Made by a program: the position numbers and the translations under genes. 24,223 bases of DNA from Lachnospiraceae bacterium (lineage in GTDB: Bacteria > Bacillota > Clostridia > Lachnospirales > Lachnospiraceae), in contig CAAGSD010000041.1 of NCBI GenBank assembly GCA_900772845.1, positions 1 through 24,223 of the forward strand, in the 5' to 3' direction. Every line of letters starts with the position of its first letter. Position 1 is the first letter of the stretch. Below, in pieces: positions 1-6,681 of this stretch. The notes under the pieces are model-generated. The model was not told where the DNA came from, did no database searches, and saw nothing but the letters and a program-made list of their open reading frames with translations.

Positions 1-16
1 CCAATATTCGCATATC

Positions 17-115
17 GTGGGATTATCATCCCACTTTTATGCTCATATCGGGGCGGGTCCCAAGGTCTTTCACCCACTTATGAGCAAGCTCATGTGGGTT
101 TAGACCTTTTGACCC
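17..115. repeat. Multi-arm palindromic element downstream of aspartate kinase
   Basis: Two adjacent palindromes are seen. Hairpin A (17-34) has arms GTGGGAT and ATCCCAC around TATC. Hairpin B (55-115) is a long stepped stem: GGGTC 55-59 pairs with GACCC 111-115, AAGGTCT 62-68 with AGACCTT 102-108, ACCCAC 72-77 with GTGGGT 94-99, and ATGAG 80-84 with CTCAT 89-93, closing on a CAAG loop. Small internal loops separate the arms. The heptamer CATATCG occurs at 11-17 and 44-50. On the minus strand it begins about nine bases after the aspartate kinase stop codon, so it could be a 3' mRNA element of that operon. There is no U-tract after hairpin B, so it is not a standard terminator. It could also be a dispersed palindromic (REP-like) repeat or the end of a mobile element cut by the window edge; this is inference. 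Confidence 0.6.
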
Positions 116-123
116 TGGTATCA

Positions 124-1443
124 TTATAATCTCGTGATTACAAAGATATCATAAATTGCCTTGATCGCAGTCTCAAAATCCTCATTTGCCACACCAATGA
201 TGATGTTCAGCTCGGAAGATCCCTGGTCGATCATCTTGACATTGATATTATTGTGTGCCAGTGCGGAGAAGATTCTTCCTGCAGTACCGCGGGTGGACTT
301 CATGCCACGGCCTACCACGGCGATCAATGCCAGGTCTGATTCGATGTCAATGGTATCGGGATTGGCTAGTCTGTGGAGGCCTGCCACTACCTTCTGTTCC
401 TTGTGCATGAACTCATCCTGATGTACGAATACCGTCATGGTATCAATACCGGAGGGAACATGTTCGAAGGAGATTCCGTTCTCTTCAAAGGCCTGCAGTA
501 CTTTTCTGCCGAAACCGATCTCAGAGTTCATCATATCTTTTTCAATATTGACAGAGCAGAAGCCCTTCTTGCCGGCGATACCGGTGATCACATATTTGGA
601 CTTCTGGCAGGTGCTTCCCACGATCCAGGTACCGTTGTCCTCGGGAGCGTTGGTATTGCGGATATTGATAGGGATACCTTCCTGACGTACCGGGAAAATC
701 GCATCCTCATGAAGAACGGTAGCACCCATATAGGCCAGCTCGCGGAGTTCACGATAGGTGATGGTCTCAATAGCCTCGGGATGGTCAATAATGCGGGGAT
801 CAGCGATCAGGAAGCCGGATACATCGGTCCAGTTCTCATAGACATCCGCTTTGGCAGCCTTGGCCACGATGGAACCGGTGATGTCGGAACCGCCTCTGGA
901 GAAAGTCTTTACCGTTCCGTCGGGCATGGCACCGTAGAAACCGGGTACCACTGCTTCCTTGCTCTCTGCCAGTCTGGCACGCAGCACTTCGTTGGTCTTT
1001 GCTGCGTCAAATTCGCCATTCTCATCGAAGAAGATCACGGTTGCTGCATCAATGAAATCATAGCCCAGATAGTTTGCCATGATGATACCGTTCAGATACT
1101 CACCGCGGGAAGCTGCGTAATTGTTGCCGGTCTTTGCCTTAAAATTCTTTTCAATTGTCTTAAACTCTTCGCCAAGGTCCAGTTCCAGCTGCAGGCCGTC
1201 GATGATCTCCTGATAACGGGCCTTGATGGCATCCAGCTCTGCTTTGAAGCTCTTGCCTTGATCTGCCAGATCATAGCAGGCATACAACATATCCGTTACC
1301 TTGGTGTCATCGGAAAATCTTTTTCCCGGTGCGGAAGGAACCACATATTTTCTCTCCTTATCTGCACGGATGATGTTTCCTACCTTTTTGAACTGCTCTG
1401 CACTTGCCAGAGAGCTTCCACCGAATTTCACTACTTTTGACAT
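124..1443 (-). CDS. lysC: Aspartate kinase
   Basis: This cytoplasmic enzyme phosphorylates L-aspartate with ATP, the first step towards lysine, threonine and methionine. The protein has 439 residues, the usual size of a monofunctional aspartokinase with two C-terminal ACT domains. The amino-acid kinase motif KFGGSS is at residues 6-11, SAPGK at about 37-41, and FSRGGSDITGS lies in the nucleotide-binding part. The ACT region follows about residue 290, with the second ACT domain in the segment starting ALIAVVGRGM. The start at 1443 is preceded by a good ribosome site (GAGGAG, about nine bases upstream). It is the last gene of the operon with hom and the HTH-ACT gene; the gap to hom is 42 bases and no terminator was seen in it. 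Feedback control by lysine or threonine through the ACT domains is expected from the family, but the effector cannot be read from the sequence. Confidence 0.95.
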   Translation of the reverse strand: MSKVVKFGGSSLASAEQFKKVGNIIRADKERKYVVPSAPGKRFSDDTKVTDMLYACYDLADQGKSFKAELDAIKARYQEIIDGLQLELDLGEEFKTIEKNFKAKTGNNYAASRGEYLNGIIMANYLGYDFIDAATVIFFDENGEFDAAKTNEVLRARLAESKEAVVPGFYGAMPDGTVKTFSRGGSDITGSIVAKAAKADVYENWTDVSGFLIADPRIIDHPEAIETITYRELRELAYMGATVLHEDAIFPVRQEGIPINIRNTNAPEDNGTWIVGSTCQKSKYVITGIAGKKGFCSVNIEKDMMNSEIGFGRKVLQAFEENGISFEHVPSGIDTMTVFVHQDEFMHKEQKVVAGLHRLANPDTIDIESDLALIAVVGRGMKSTRGTAGRIFSALAHNNINVKMIDQGSSELNIIIGVANEDFETAIKAIYDIFVITRL

Positions 1444-1485
1444 AACATTTTCTCCTCAACTCTATCTAATAATAGTATATCCTTT

Positions 1486-2697
1486 TTATACCAGACGGAT
1501 CCTGCCGAGCATCTGTTCACCCAGTGCTTCGTATTTTACCTGAAAATCTTTTTCCTTCATACTCTGTGTAAAGTATCCGAAGTCTTCCTTCCGGTCTTCC
1601 AGATGTACCATCTGTCCGCCGGGGAACGCTGCTGTAACTACATCTTCCGCACCGGCTTTTGCTCTGAGGAAGAAGCTTCTCTCAGTTTCCCCGATGTCAG
1701 CCAGTTTTACTTCCTCTTTATCCCAAAAGCACATGATCACCTTGCCCTGATGTCTTGCACAGTCGATGACATCCGATACTACTGCGCTGGCAGTGGGCAG
1801 TTTTCCTGCACCCCGCCCGTAATACATGGAATCTCCCAGCATGTTGCCGGTGACAAATACAGCATTGAATACGCCATGTACCATGGCAAGCGGATGTTCC
1901 CTGGAAAGTAAAAACGGCGCTACCATAACCTCTGCGGTATTATCATCAATGGCTCTGCTTCTGCCCAACAGCTTTATGGTATGATCTGTGGCATTGGCAT
2001 ATTCGAAATCCGCTGCTGTGATCTTAGTGATACCTTCGGTAGGTACCTTCTCGGAATCCACGTTCTTACTGAACATCAGGGATGACAGAATTGCGATCTT
2101 GCGGCAGGCATCATGACCTTCCACATCCGCTTCCGGATTGCGCTCCGCATAACCTTTATCCTGCGCTTCCTTCAGAACCGCAGCAAAGTCCGCACCTTCT
2201 TTTTCCATTTTACTTAAGATATAATTCGTAGTACCGTTTAAGATACCGTTGATCGCCTCGATCTTCTCCGCTGTCAGTGAGTAATTCAACGGACGGATAA
2301 TGGGAATACCGCCGCCCACACTGGCTTCGAACAGATAGTTGCAATTATGTTCTCTGGCGATCTGTAGCAGTTCGGGACCGTGTTTGGCCACCAGCTCCTT
2401 ATTAGAGGTACAGACGCTCTTGCCCAGTTCCAGGGCCTGCTTCGTGAACTGATAAGCAGCTCCGACGCCGCCCATGGTCTCACAGACGATGGTCACACTA
2501 TCATCATGTAAGATCGTATTGAAATCATGAATGACTTTATCCTCGTAAGGATCTCCTGGGAAATCTCTCAGATCCAGAATGTATTTTACCTCCAGATCCT
2601 GTGCGGACTTCTTGTCCACCATATCCTTGTTTTTCTCGATAACTTCCACCACACCACTGCCTACGGTGCCGTAGCCTAACACTGCAACGTTGATCAT
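1486..2697 (-). CDS. hom: Homoserine dehydrogenase
   Basis: It reduces aspartate-4-semialdehyde to homoserine with NAD(P)H, the branch point to threonine and methionine. The 403-residue protein starts with a Rossmann fold carrying GYGTVGSG at residues 8-15. Lys100 lies in SNKELVAKHG. The family signature GILNGTTNYIL begins at 151, and the DVEGHDACRK segment places the expected catalytic Asp196 and Lys200. A short C-terminal region after about 330 resembles the regulatory ACT domain of Gram-positive homologues. The start at 2697 follows an AAGGA site. Only 36 bases separate it from the HTH-ACT gene, so the two are almost certainly cotranscribed. No thrB or thrC is in the window, so the rest of the pathway lies elsewhere. 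Confidence 0.95.
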   Translation of the reverse strand: MINVAVLGYGTVGSGVVEVIEKNKDMVDKKSAQDLEVKYILDLRDFPGDPYEDKVIHDFNTILHDDSVTIVCETMGGVGAAYQFTKQALELGKSVCTSNKELVAKHGPELLQIAREHNCNYLFEASVGGGIPIIRPLNYSLTAEKIEAINGILNGTTNYILSKMEKEGADFAAVLKEAQDKGYAERNPEADVEGHDACRKIAILSSLMFSKNVDSEKVPTEGITKITAADFEYANATDHTIKLLGRSRAIDDNTAEVMVAPFLLSREHPLAMVHGVFNAVFVTGNMLGDSMYYGRGAGKLPTASAVVSDVIDCARHQGKVIMCFWDKEEVKLADIGETERSFFLRAKAGAEDVVTAAFPGGQMVHLEDRKEDFGYFTQSMKEKDFQVKYEALGEQMLGRIRLV

Positions 2698-2733
2698 ATC
2701 ATAATCCTTGCCTTTCTCATAGTGTGAAAAATT

Positions 2734-3177
2734 TTATTCTTTTGCCAGTATTTTTACATGATGTACACTGGGCTGTCCCTCCAGCTGCTCGATCATCCGG
2801 GAAATGTCCCCCGTGGTCTGCAATACCTGGATACTCAAAGTCAGGGAAGCGATCCCGTTGATGGGGATACTCTGATGGATCGTCAGGATATTGGCCCGGT
2901 ACTCTGCGATGATCTTCAGCACATCCGACAATATACCCGGTTCATCATCCATCTGAAAAGTAAGAGTGATGGTCGTTCCCTGGGAATTGTCATGGAAGGG
3001 GAAAATATCATCTTTGTACTTATAAAAAGAACTGCGGCTGATACCTACCGCATCAACCGCTTCCTGTATGGTCAGAACCTTCTCTGACTCCAGAAGCCGC
3101 TTTGCTTCCACTACCTTTAACAGTACTTCGGGGATTGCTTTCTGCTTCACCACAAAATACTTGGTCGTTTCTCCCAT
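2734..3177 (-). CDS. HTH plus ACT domain protein, PheB/UPF0735 type
   Basis: The 147-residue protein has two parts. Residues about 33-60 look like a helix-turn-helix (TIQEAVDAVGISRSSFYKYK). Residues about 68-145 form an ACT domain (TLTFQMDDEPGILSDVLKII). This matches the PheB/UPF0735 family often found next to homoserine dehydrogenase in Bacillota. The family's function is not well established; ligand-sensing control of amino-acid genes is a reasonable inference, because an ACT domain binds amino acids and the first part looks DNA-binding. It is the first gene of the operon with hom and lysC, behind the only promoter found there. The ribosome site AAAGGA lies about seven bases before ATG 3177. 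It could alternatively be a metabolic enzyme accessory protein. Confidence 0.85.
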   Translation of the reverse strand: MGETTKYFVVKQKAIPEVLLKVVEAKRLLESEKVLTIQEAVDAVGISRSSFYKYKDDIFPFHDNSQGTTITLTFQMDDEPGILSDVLKIIAEYRANILTIHQSIPINGIASLTLSIQVLQTTGDISRMIEQLEGQPSVHHVKILAKE

Positions 3178-3237
3178 ATATTGTCCTTTCTTCCGATTCG
3201 TATCTGTAGTGCGGACACTTGTTTTTCACTGAGGGAT

Positions 3238-3266
3238 ATTCTAGCACAGTAAAGTATGAAAGACAA
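3238..3266 (-). promoter_or_regulatory. Sigma-A promoter of the HTH-ACT/hom/lysC operon
   Basis: On the minus strand TTGTCT (3266-3261) and TAGAAT (3243-3238) are separated by 17 bases, with a TG one base before the -10 (extended -10). Transcription would start near 3231, giving a leader of about 54 bases. That is too short for a T-box or lysine riboswitch, and neither is seen. Confidence 0.7.
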
Positions 3267-3346
3267 CCCCCATTTTTATCTTTTTTTAGCATCACCGACA
3301 CACATATCCGGCATTTTCAGGCGGTTTTAAGTGATTTTAGGCATAA

Positions 3347-3370
3347 GAAAAGAGCCAAAAGGCTCTTTTC
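3347..3370. terminator. Intrinsic terminator downstream of glyA
   Basis: A perfect 10-bp stem, GAAAAGAGCC and GGCTCTTTTC, surrounds an AAAA/TTTT loop. The T-rich arm lies downstream on the minus strand, so it ends glyA about 14 bases after its stop codon. It also separates glyA from the hom operon promoter. Confidence 0.85.
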
Positions 3371-3383
3371 CCATCCGCTGTCC

Positions 3384-4622
3384 TTAGATCAGGGGATATT
3401 TGTCTGTTAATTTCTGAACGATGGCTCTGGCTGCGGGTACCTGTTCCTCGCCACCCTTGATGACCATGGCAATGGCCTCTGCCACCTGATCCATATCCTC
3501 GGTGTTCAGACCTCTGGAAGTTACCGCAGGGGTTCCCAGACGGATACCACTGGTCACAAACGGAGACTGAGGATCGTTGGGGATGGTGTTCTTGTTGGCG
3601 GTAATGTGAGCTGCATCCAACAGCTTCTCCACTGCCTTACCGGTCAGACCGTAAGGAGTCAGGTCTACCAGCATCAGATGATTGTCGGTACCGCCGGAGA
3701 CAATCTTGATGTCACGGTTCATCAGACCCTTGCACAGTGCCTGTGCGTTGTCCACGATGTTCTTCTGATATACCTTAAAATCGTCGCTTAATGCTTCCTC
3801 GAAGCAGACAGCCTTGGCTGCGATGACATGCATCAGCGGGCCGCCCTGAATACCGGGGAAAATAGCCTTGTTAAAGTTGAATTTCTCGTTGGCTTCCTTG
3901 TTGCAGAGGATCATACCGCCTCTGGGTCCGCGCAGTGTCTTGTGGGTAGTGGTGGTCACCACATCCGCATAGGGAATGGGACTGGGATGAAGGCCTGCTG
4001 CCACAAGGCCTGCGATATGTGCCATATCTACCATCAATACCGCACCGACTTCATCTGCTACTTCACGGAACTTTTTGAAATCAATGGTACGTGCATATGC
4101 AGAAGCACCTGCAATGATCATCTTAGGTCTGCACTCCAGAGCCAGCTCTCTCATTCTGTCGTAATCTAAGAATCCGTTGTCATCCACACCGTAAGGCACT
4201 ACATGGAAATATTTACCGGACATATTGACGGGTGAACCATGGGTCAGATGTCCGCCATGATCCAGATTCATGCCCATAATGGTATCGCCGGGCTTCAGTA
4301 CAGCGAACTGCACTGCCATATTTGCCTGTGCTCCGGAATGGGGCTGTACATTGGCATAATCACATCCAAACAGCTTCTTGGCACGTTCGATTGCCAGATT
4401 CTCAATGACATCCACACATTCGCAGCCACCGTAATATCTCTTGCCGGGATATCCTTCCGCATATTTATTGGTCAGGGGGCTGCCCATTGCAGCCATGACT
4501 GCCTTACTTACCCAGTTTTCAGATGCGATCAGCTCGATATGACTGTTCTGACGATTCTCCTCGTCAATAATGGCCTGTGCCACTTCGGGATCCACTTTTT
4601 TTACTTCATCCAATGAATACAT
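3384..4622 (-). CDS. glyA: Serine hydroxymethyltransferase
   Basis: This PLP enzyme interconverts serine and glycine and charges tetrahydrofolate with a one-carbon unit in the cytoplasm. The 412-residue length is typical. Residues IELIASEN (29-36), NKYAEGYPGKRYYGG (52-66), the VDMAHIAGL segment (198-206) and the PLP lysine in TTTTHKTLRGPRGG (Lys228) are all present. The ribosome site AAGGAGG (4631-4637 on the other strand) precedes ATG 4622. It has its own promoter and terminator and so is probably monocistronic. No glycine or folate riboswitch is seen; the short leader holds a palindrome at 4645-4662 that could be an operator. Confidence 0.97.
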   Translation of the reverse strand: MYSLDEVKKVDPEVAQAIIDEENRQNSHIELIASENWVSKAVMAAMGSPLTNKYAEGYPGKRYYGGCECVDVIENLAIERAKKLFGCDYANVQPHSGAQANMAVQFAVLKPGDTIMGMNLDHGGHLTHGSPVNMSGKYFHVVPYGVDDNGFLDYDRMRELALECRPKMIIAGASAYARTIDFKKFREVADEVGAVLMVDMAHIAGLVAAGLHPSPIPYADVVTTTTHKTLRGPRGGMILCNKEANEKFNFNKAIFPGIQGGPLMHVIAAKAVCFEEALSDDFKVYQKNIVDNAQALCKGLMNRDIKIVSGGTDNHLMLVDLTPYGLTGKAVEKLLDAAHITANKNTIPNDPQSPFVTSGIRLGTPAVTSRGLNTEDMDQVAEAIAMVIKGGEEQVPAARAIVQKLTDKYPLI

Positions 4623-4644
4623 GCCTCATTCCTCCTTATGTCAC

Positions 4645-4662
4645 TATCACGTTAATGTGATA
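4645..4662. promoter_or_regulatory. Operator-like palindrome in the glyA leader
   Basis: An 18-base palindrome, TATCAC-GTTAAT-GTGATA, is symmetric except for one mismatched pair. It begins 12 bases after the glyA -10 hexamer, around the start of the transcript. This position suits a repressor. The regulator is unknown; the pattern is not a CcpA, CodY or PurR site as usually described. Confidence 0.55.
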
Positions 4663-4674
4663 AACTTAGGACTA

Positions 4675-4702
4675 AGTATAGCATAGAACTTTTTAATTGC
4701 AA
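4675..4702 (-). promoter_or_regulatory. Sigma-A promoter of glyA
   Basis: TTGCAA (4702-4697) and TATACT (4680-4675) are 16 bases apart on the minus strand, with TG one base before the -10. The start would be near 4668, giving a leader of about 45 bases. Confidence 0.7.
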
Positions 4703-4721
4703 AGATGGAAAATGAACAATG

Positions 4722-4750
4722 TTGGCAGAAGCTGTGCCATGTGTTAGAAT
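4722..4750 (+). promoter_or_regulatory. Sigma-A promoter of the lipid kinase gene
   Basis: TTGGCA (4722-4727) and TAGAAT (4745-4750) are separated by 17 bases. The start would be near 4757, just before the palindrome at 4762-4780. It is divergent from the glyA promoter 20 bases away. Confidence 0.65.
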
Positions 4751-4761
4751 AAATCTTAACA

Positions 4762-4780
4762 TAACTATTCAGAATAGTTA
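4762..4780. promoter_or_regulatory. Perfect 9-bp palindrome at the lipid kinase transcript start
   Basis: TAACTATTC and GAATAGTTA flank a single A. It lies about five bases after the predicted start of transcription, a repressor-like position. Twelve of its bases (TAACTATTCAGA) recur at 9439-9450 in the matching position before the antiporter gene. Confidence 0.5.
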
Positions 4781-4807
4781 CAACTTTACGAAAGATGGGG
4801 AATCCTC

Positions 4808-5767
4808 ATGTATCATATTATTATCAATCCCGCCTCCCGCTCCGGCAGAGGGGCGAAGATCTGGGCCGAACAGGTGGAGCCGGCTCTGAAAGCAGGCAAT
4901 ACCGAATATCAAAGCTATTTTTCCCGGAAAGCCGGAGAAGTCCGACAGCTGGCCGCACAGATCACCGCAGAGCATGCTGCAGAGTCTGACTTAAAGCTCA
5001 TCATTCTGGGCGGTGACGGCACAGTAAACGAGGCTCTTCAGGGCATCGCAGATCCGTCCAAAGTCATCCTCGGCTACATTCCCACCGGCTCCAGCAATGA
5101 TCTGGCCAGAGATCTGGGAATTTCCAGGGATCCAAAGGCTGCTCTTGATCTGATCCTTCAAAATAATGCTCCCAGAGCCATGGATCTGGGGAGGCTGACC
5201 TATCTGGACGAGGACCAGCCGGAAGAATCCAGGCTTTTTGCCGTCAGCTGCGGGATCGGCTTTGATGCCGCCGTCTGTGCAGAAGCCATGAGTTCCCGGA
5301 TCAAGGATACCATGAACCGGATCGGCTTAGGGAAGCTGACCTATCTGGGCATTGCTTTAAAACAGCTGATCACCGCCCGCAAGGTCTCCTGCACGCTGTC
5401 ATTGGAGGATGCGGTACATGGCAGAAAGGAATCCGTAGAACTCCCCCGTTTTCTGTTCGTGACCTGTATGAGTCACCGTTACGAGGGCGGCGGTTTCATG
5501 TTCTGCCCTCCCGCCGTGGATCATGACGGGGTACTGGATCTCTGTTCCGTAGGCAATATTTCCAAGGGATTGGTCCTGCTGGCCCTGCCCACTGCCTTTT
5601 CCGGCAGACATTATTTTGTCAAAGGTATTGACGCCCACACCGCCACGCAGATGTCCATTACAACCTCTGCGCCGCTGTGGGTGCATACCGATGGTGAAGT
5701 GACCAGAAAAAGCTGTGGATTCCGTGTGGAATGCCTCCCCGGTGCCATCCGGATGATCACACCATAA
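4808..5767 (+). CDS. Diacylglycerol kinase family lipid kinase
   Basis: It probably phosphorylates a lipid such as diacylglycerol or undecaprenol-like substrates with ATP at the membrane face; the exact substrate is not readable. The 319-residue protein has the DAGK catalytic fold: INPASRSGRG at residues 6-15, the nucleotide motif GGDGTVNEALQGI at 68-80, and PTGSSNDLARDLGI at 92-105. A C-terminal beta-sandwich follows. No signal peptide or membrane helix is evident, as usual for the YegS/BmrU/DgkB group. The ribosome site before ATG 4808 is weak (GATGGGG). The next gene on the same strand encodes a PAP2-type lipid phosphatase, so the pair may act on phospholipid turnover, though each has its own promoter. 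Confidence 0.9.
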   Translation: MYHIIINPASRSGRGAKIWAEQVEPALKAGNTEYQSYFSRKAGEVRQLAAQITAEHAAESDLKLIILGGDGTVNEALQGIADPSKVILGYIPTGSSNDLARDLGISRDPKAALDLILQNNAPRAMDLGRLTYLDEDQPEESRLFAVSCGIGFDAAVCAEAMSSRIKDTMNRIGLGKLTYLGIALKQLITARKVSCTLSLEDAVHGRKESVELPRFLFVTCMSHRYEGGGFMFCPPAVDHDGVLDLCSVGNISKGLVLLALPTAFSGRHYFVKGIDAHTATQMSITTSAPLWVHTDGEVTRKSCGFRVECLPGAIRMITP

Positions 5768-5792
5768 ACAGATTTAACACACTCTAAAGATT

Positions 5793-5810
5793 TTCTTAAG
5801 AATGCTTAAG
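5793..5810. promoter_or_regulatory. Tandem CTTAAG repeats upstream of the PAP2 promoter
   Basis: CTTAAG occurs at 5795-5800 and 5805-5810, one helical turn apart, inside TTCTTAAGAATGCTTAAG. The repeats end 15 bases before the -35 hexamer. Direct repeats at 10-11 base spacing are typical of OmpR/PhoB-family response regulator sites, so activation by such a regulator is a plausible inference. Confidence 0.4.
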
Positions 5811-5825
5811 TATTCCAAAAAAGCC

Positions 5826-5853
5826 TTGATTTTTTTGTTCCGATGGCTATACT
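5826..5853 (+). promoter_or_regulatory. Sigma-A promoter of the PAP2 gene
   Basis: TTGATT (5826-5831) and TATACT (5848-5853) are 16 bases apart. The start would be near 5860, leaving a leader of about 38 bases with GAGG before ATG 5898. Confidence 0.65.
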
Positions 5854-5897
5854 AAAATTGGTTTTGAAGCGTAGGTTTTTAGAGAAATGAGGTTTTT

Positions 5898-6581
5898 ATG
5901 GAAAAATTACGGATCTTCTATTTGAAATATAAACATGCCATTCCTCTTATTATATATGGCATTATTTATATGAGCTGGTTCGTCTGGCTGGAGAAAAATT
6001 CTACCGGACATTACCGGATCATACATATGGCAGCGGATGATTACATTCCTTTCTGTGAAGTGTTCGTCATCCCTTACTTTTTATGGTTTGCCTATGTATC
6101 GGCTGTGGTTATTTATTTCTTTTTCAAGAACAAAGAAGATTATTACCGCACCTGTATCTTCCTCTTCACGGGCATGACGATCTTCCTGATCGTATCCACC
6201 CTGTGGCCCAACGGACAGCACCTCCGTCCTGCGGTTATGCCGAGAGACAATATCTTCACCCATATGGTAGCTGCTCTGTATCGGACAGACACTCCTACCA
6301 ATCTGTGGCCCAGCATTCATGTATATAATTCCCTGGGTGCCCACTTTGCCATTATCCGCAGCAAATGCTTTGAGAAGAAAAAGGGCATCCGTATCGGTTC
6401 CCTGATCCTTGCTGTCTCCATTATTATGGCGACCATGTTCATCAAGCAGCACTCTGTATTTGATGTGCTCACTGCATTCGTCATGGCAGCTGTGATGTAC
6501 ACACTGGTATACCGTTATGATCTGCTGATCGCTGTCAGGGAGTTCCGCAACAAGAAAAAAGCGAAACCGCAGATTGACTGA
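5898..6581 (+). CDS. PAP2-superfamily membrane phosphatase or phosphotransferase
   Basis: The 227-residue protein has about five or six hydrophobic segments (for example residues 14-32, 49-75, 86-103, 165-180 and 185-203). The PAP2 active site is recognisable but altered: WPSIHVYNSLG replaces the usual PSGH, and KQHSVFDVLTA supplies the second histidine and aspartate. The PSIH form resembles the inositolphosphotransferase-like branch of PAP2 rather than classical phosphatidate phosphatases. It would act on lipid phosphate or headgroups at the outer face of the membrane. It follows the lipid kinase gene but has its own promoter, and converges with glf across a shared terminator. The substrate is unknown. 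Confidence 0.8.
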   Translation: MEKLRIFYLKYKHAIPLIIYGIIYMSWFVWLEKNSTGHYRIIHMAADDYIPFCEVFVIPYFLWFAYVSAVVIYFFFKNKEDYYRTCIFLFTGMTIFLIVSTLWPNGQHLRPAVMPRDNIFTHMVAALYRTDTPTNLWPSIHVYNSLGAHFAIIRSKCFEKKKGIRIGSLILAVSIIMATMFIKQHSVFDVLTAFVMAAVMYTLVYRYDLLIAVREFRNKKKAKPQID

Positions 6582-6602
6582 TAACATCTTTTTTCGAACA
6601 TT

Positions 6603-6636
6603 AAAAATGCAACGGCGTTTTCACCGTTGCATTTTT
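6603..6636. terminator. Bidirectional intrinsic terminator between PAP2 gene and glf
   Basis: AAAAATGCAACGG (6603-6615) pairs with CCGTTGCATTTTT (6624-6636) around an 8-base loop. It has T-runs on both strands (T7 on plus, T5 on minus). It therefore serves both converging genes. Confidence 0.9.
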
Positions 6637-6681
6637 TTGCAGGAAACACACTGCATATGCTTCTCACAGCTGCCCATGGGA

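Noticed and set aside
373..1440. Long open frame (355 codons) on the plus strand opposite aspartate kinase
   Set aside because: It is the antisense shadow of a clear aspartokinase gene, with no recognisable domain, promoter or ribosome site.
3178..3237. T-box or lysine riboswitch before the amino-acid operon
   Set aside because: The leader is only about 54 bases and lacks the T-box motif, a terminator or a lysine aptamer.
4623..4668. Glycine or tetrahydrofolate riboswitch before glyA
   Set aside because: The leader of about 45 bases is too short and holds only a palindrome and the ribosome site.
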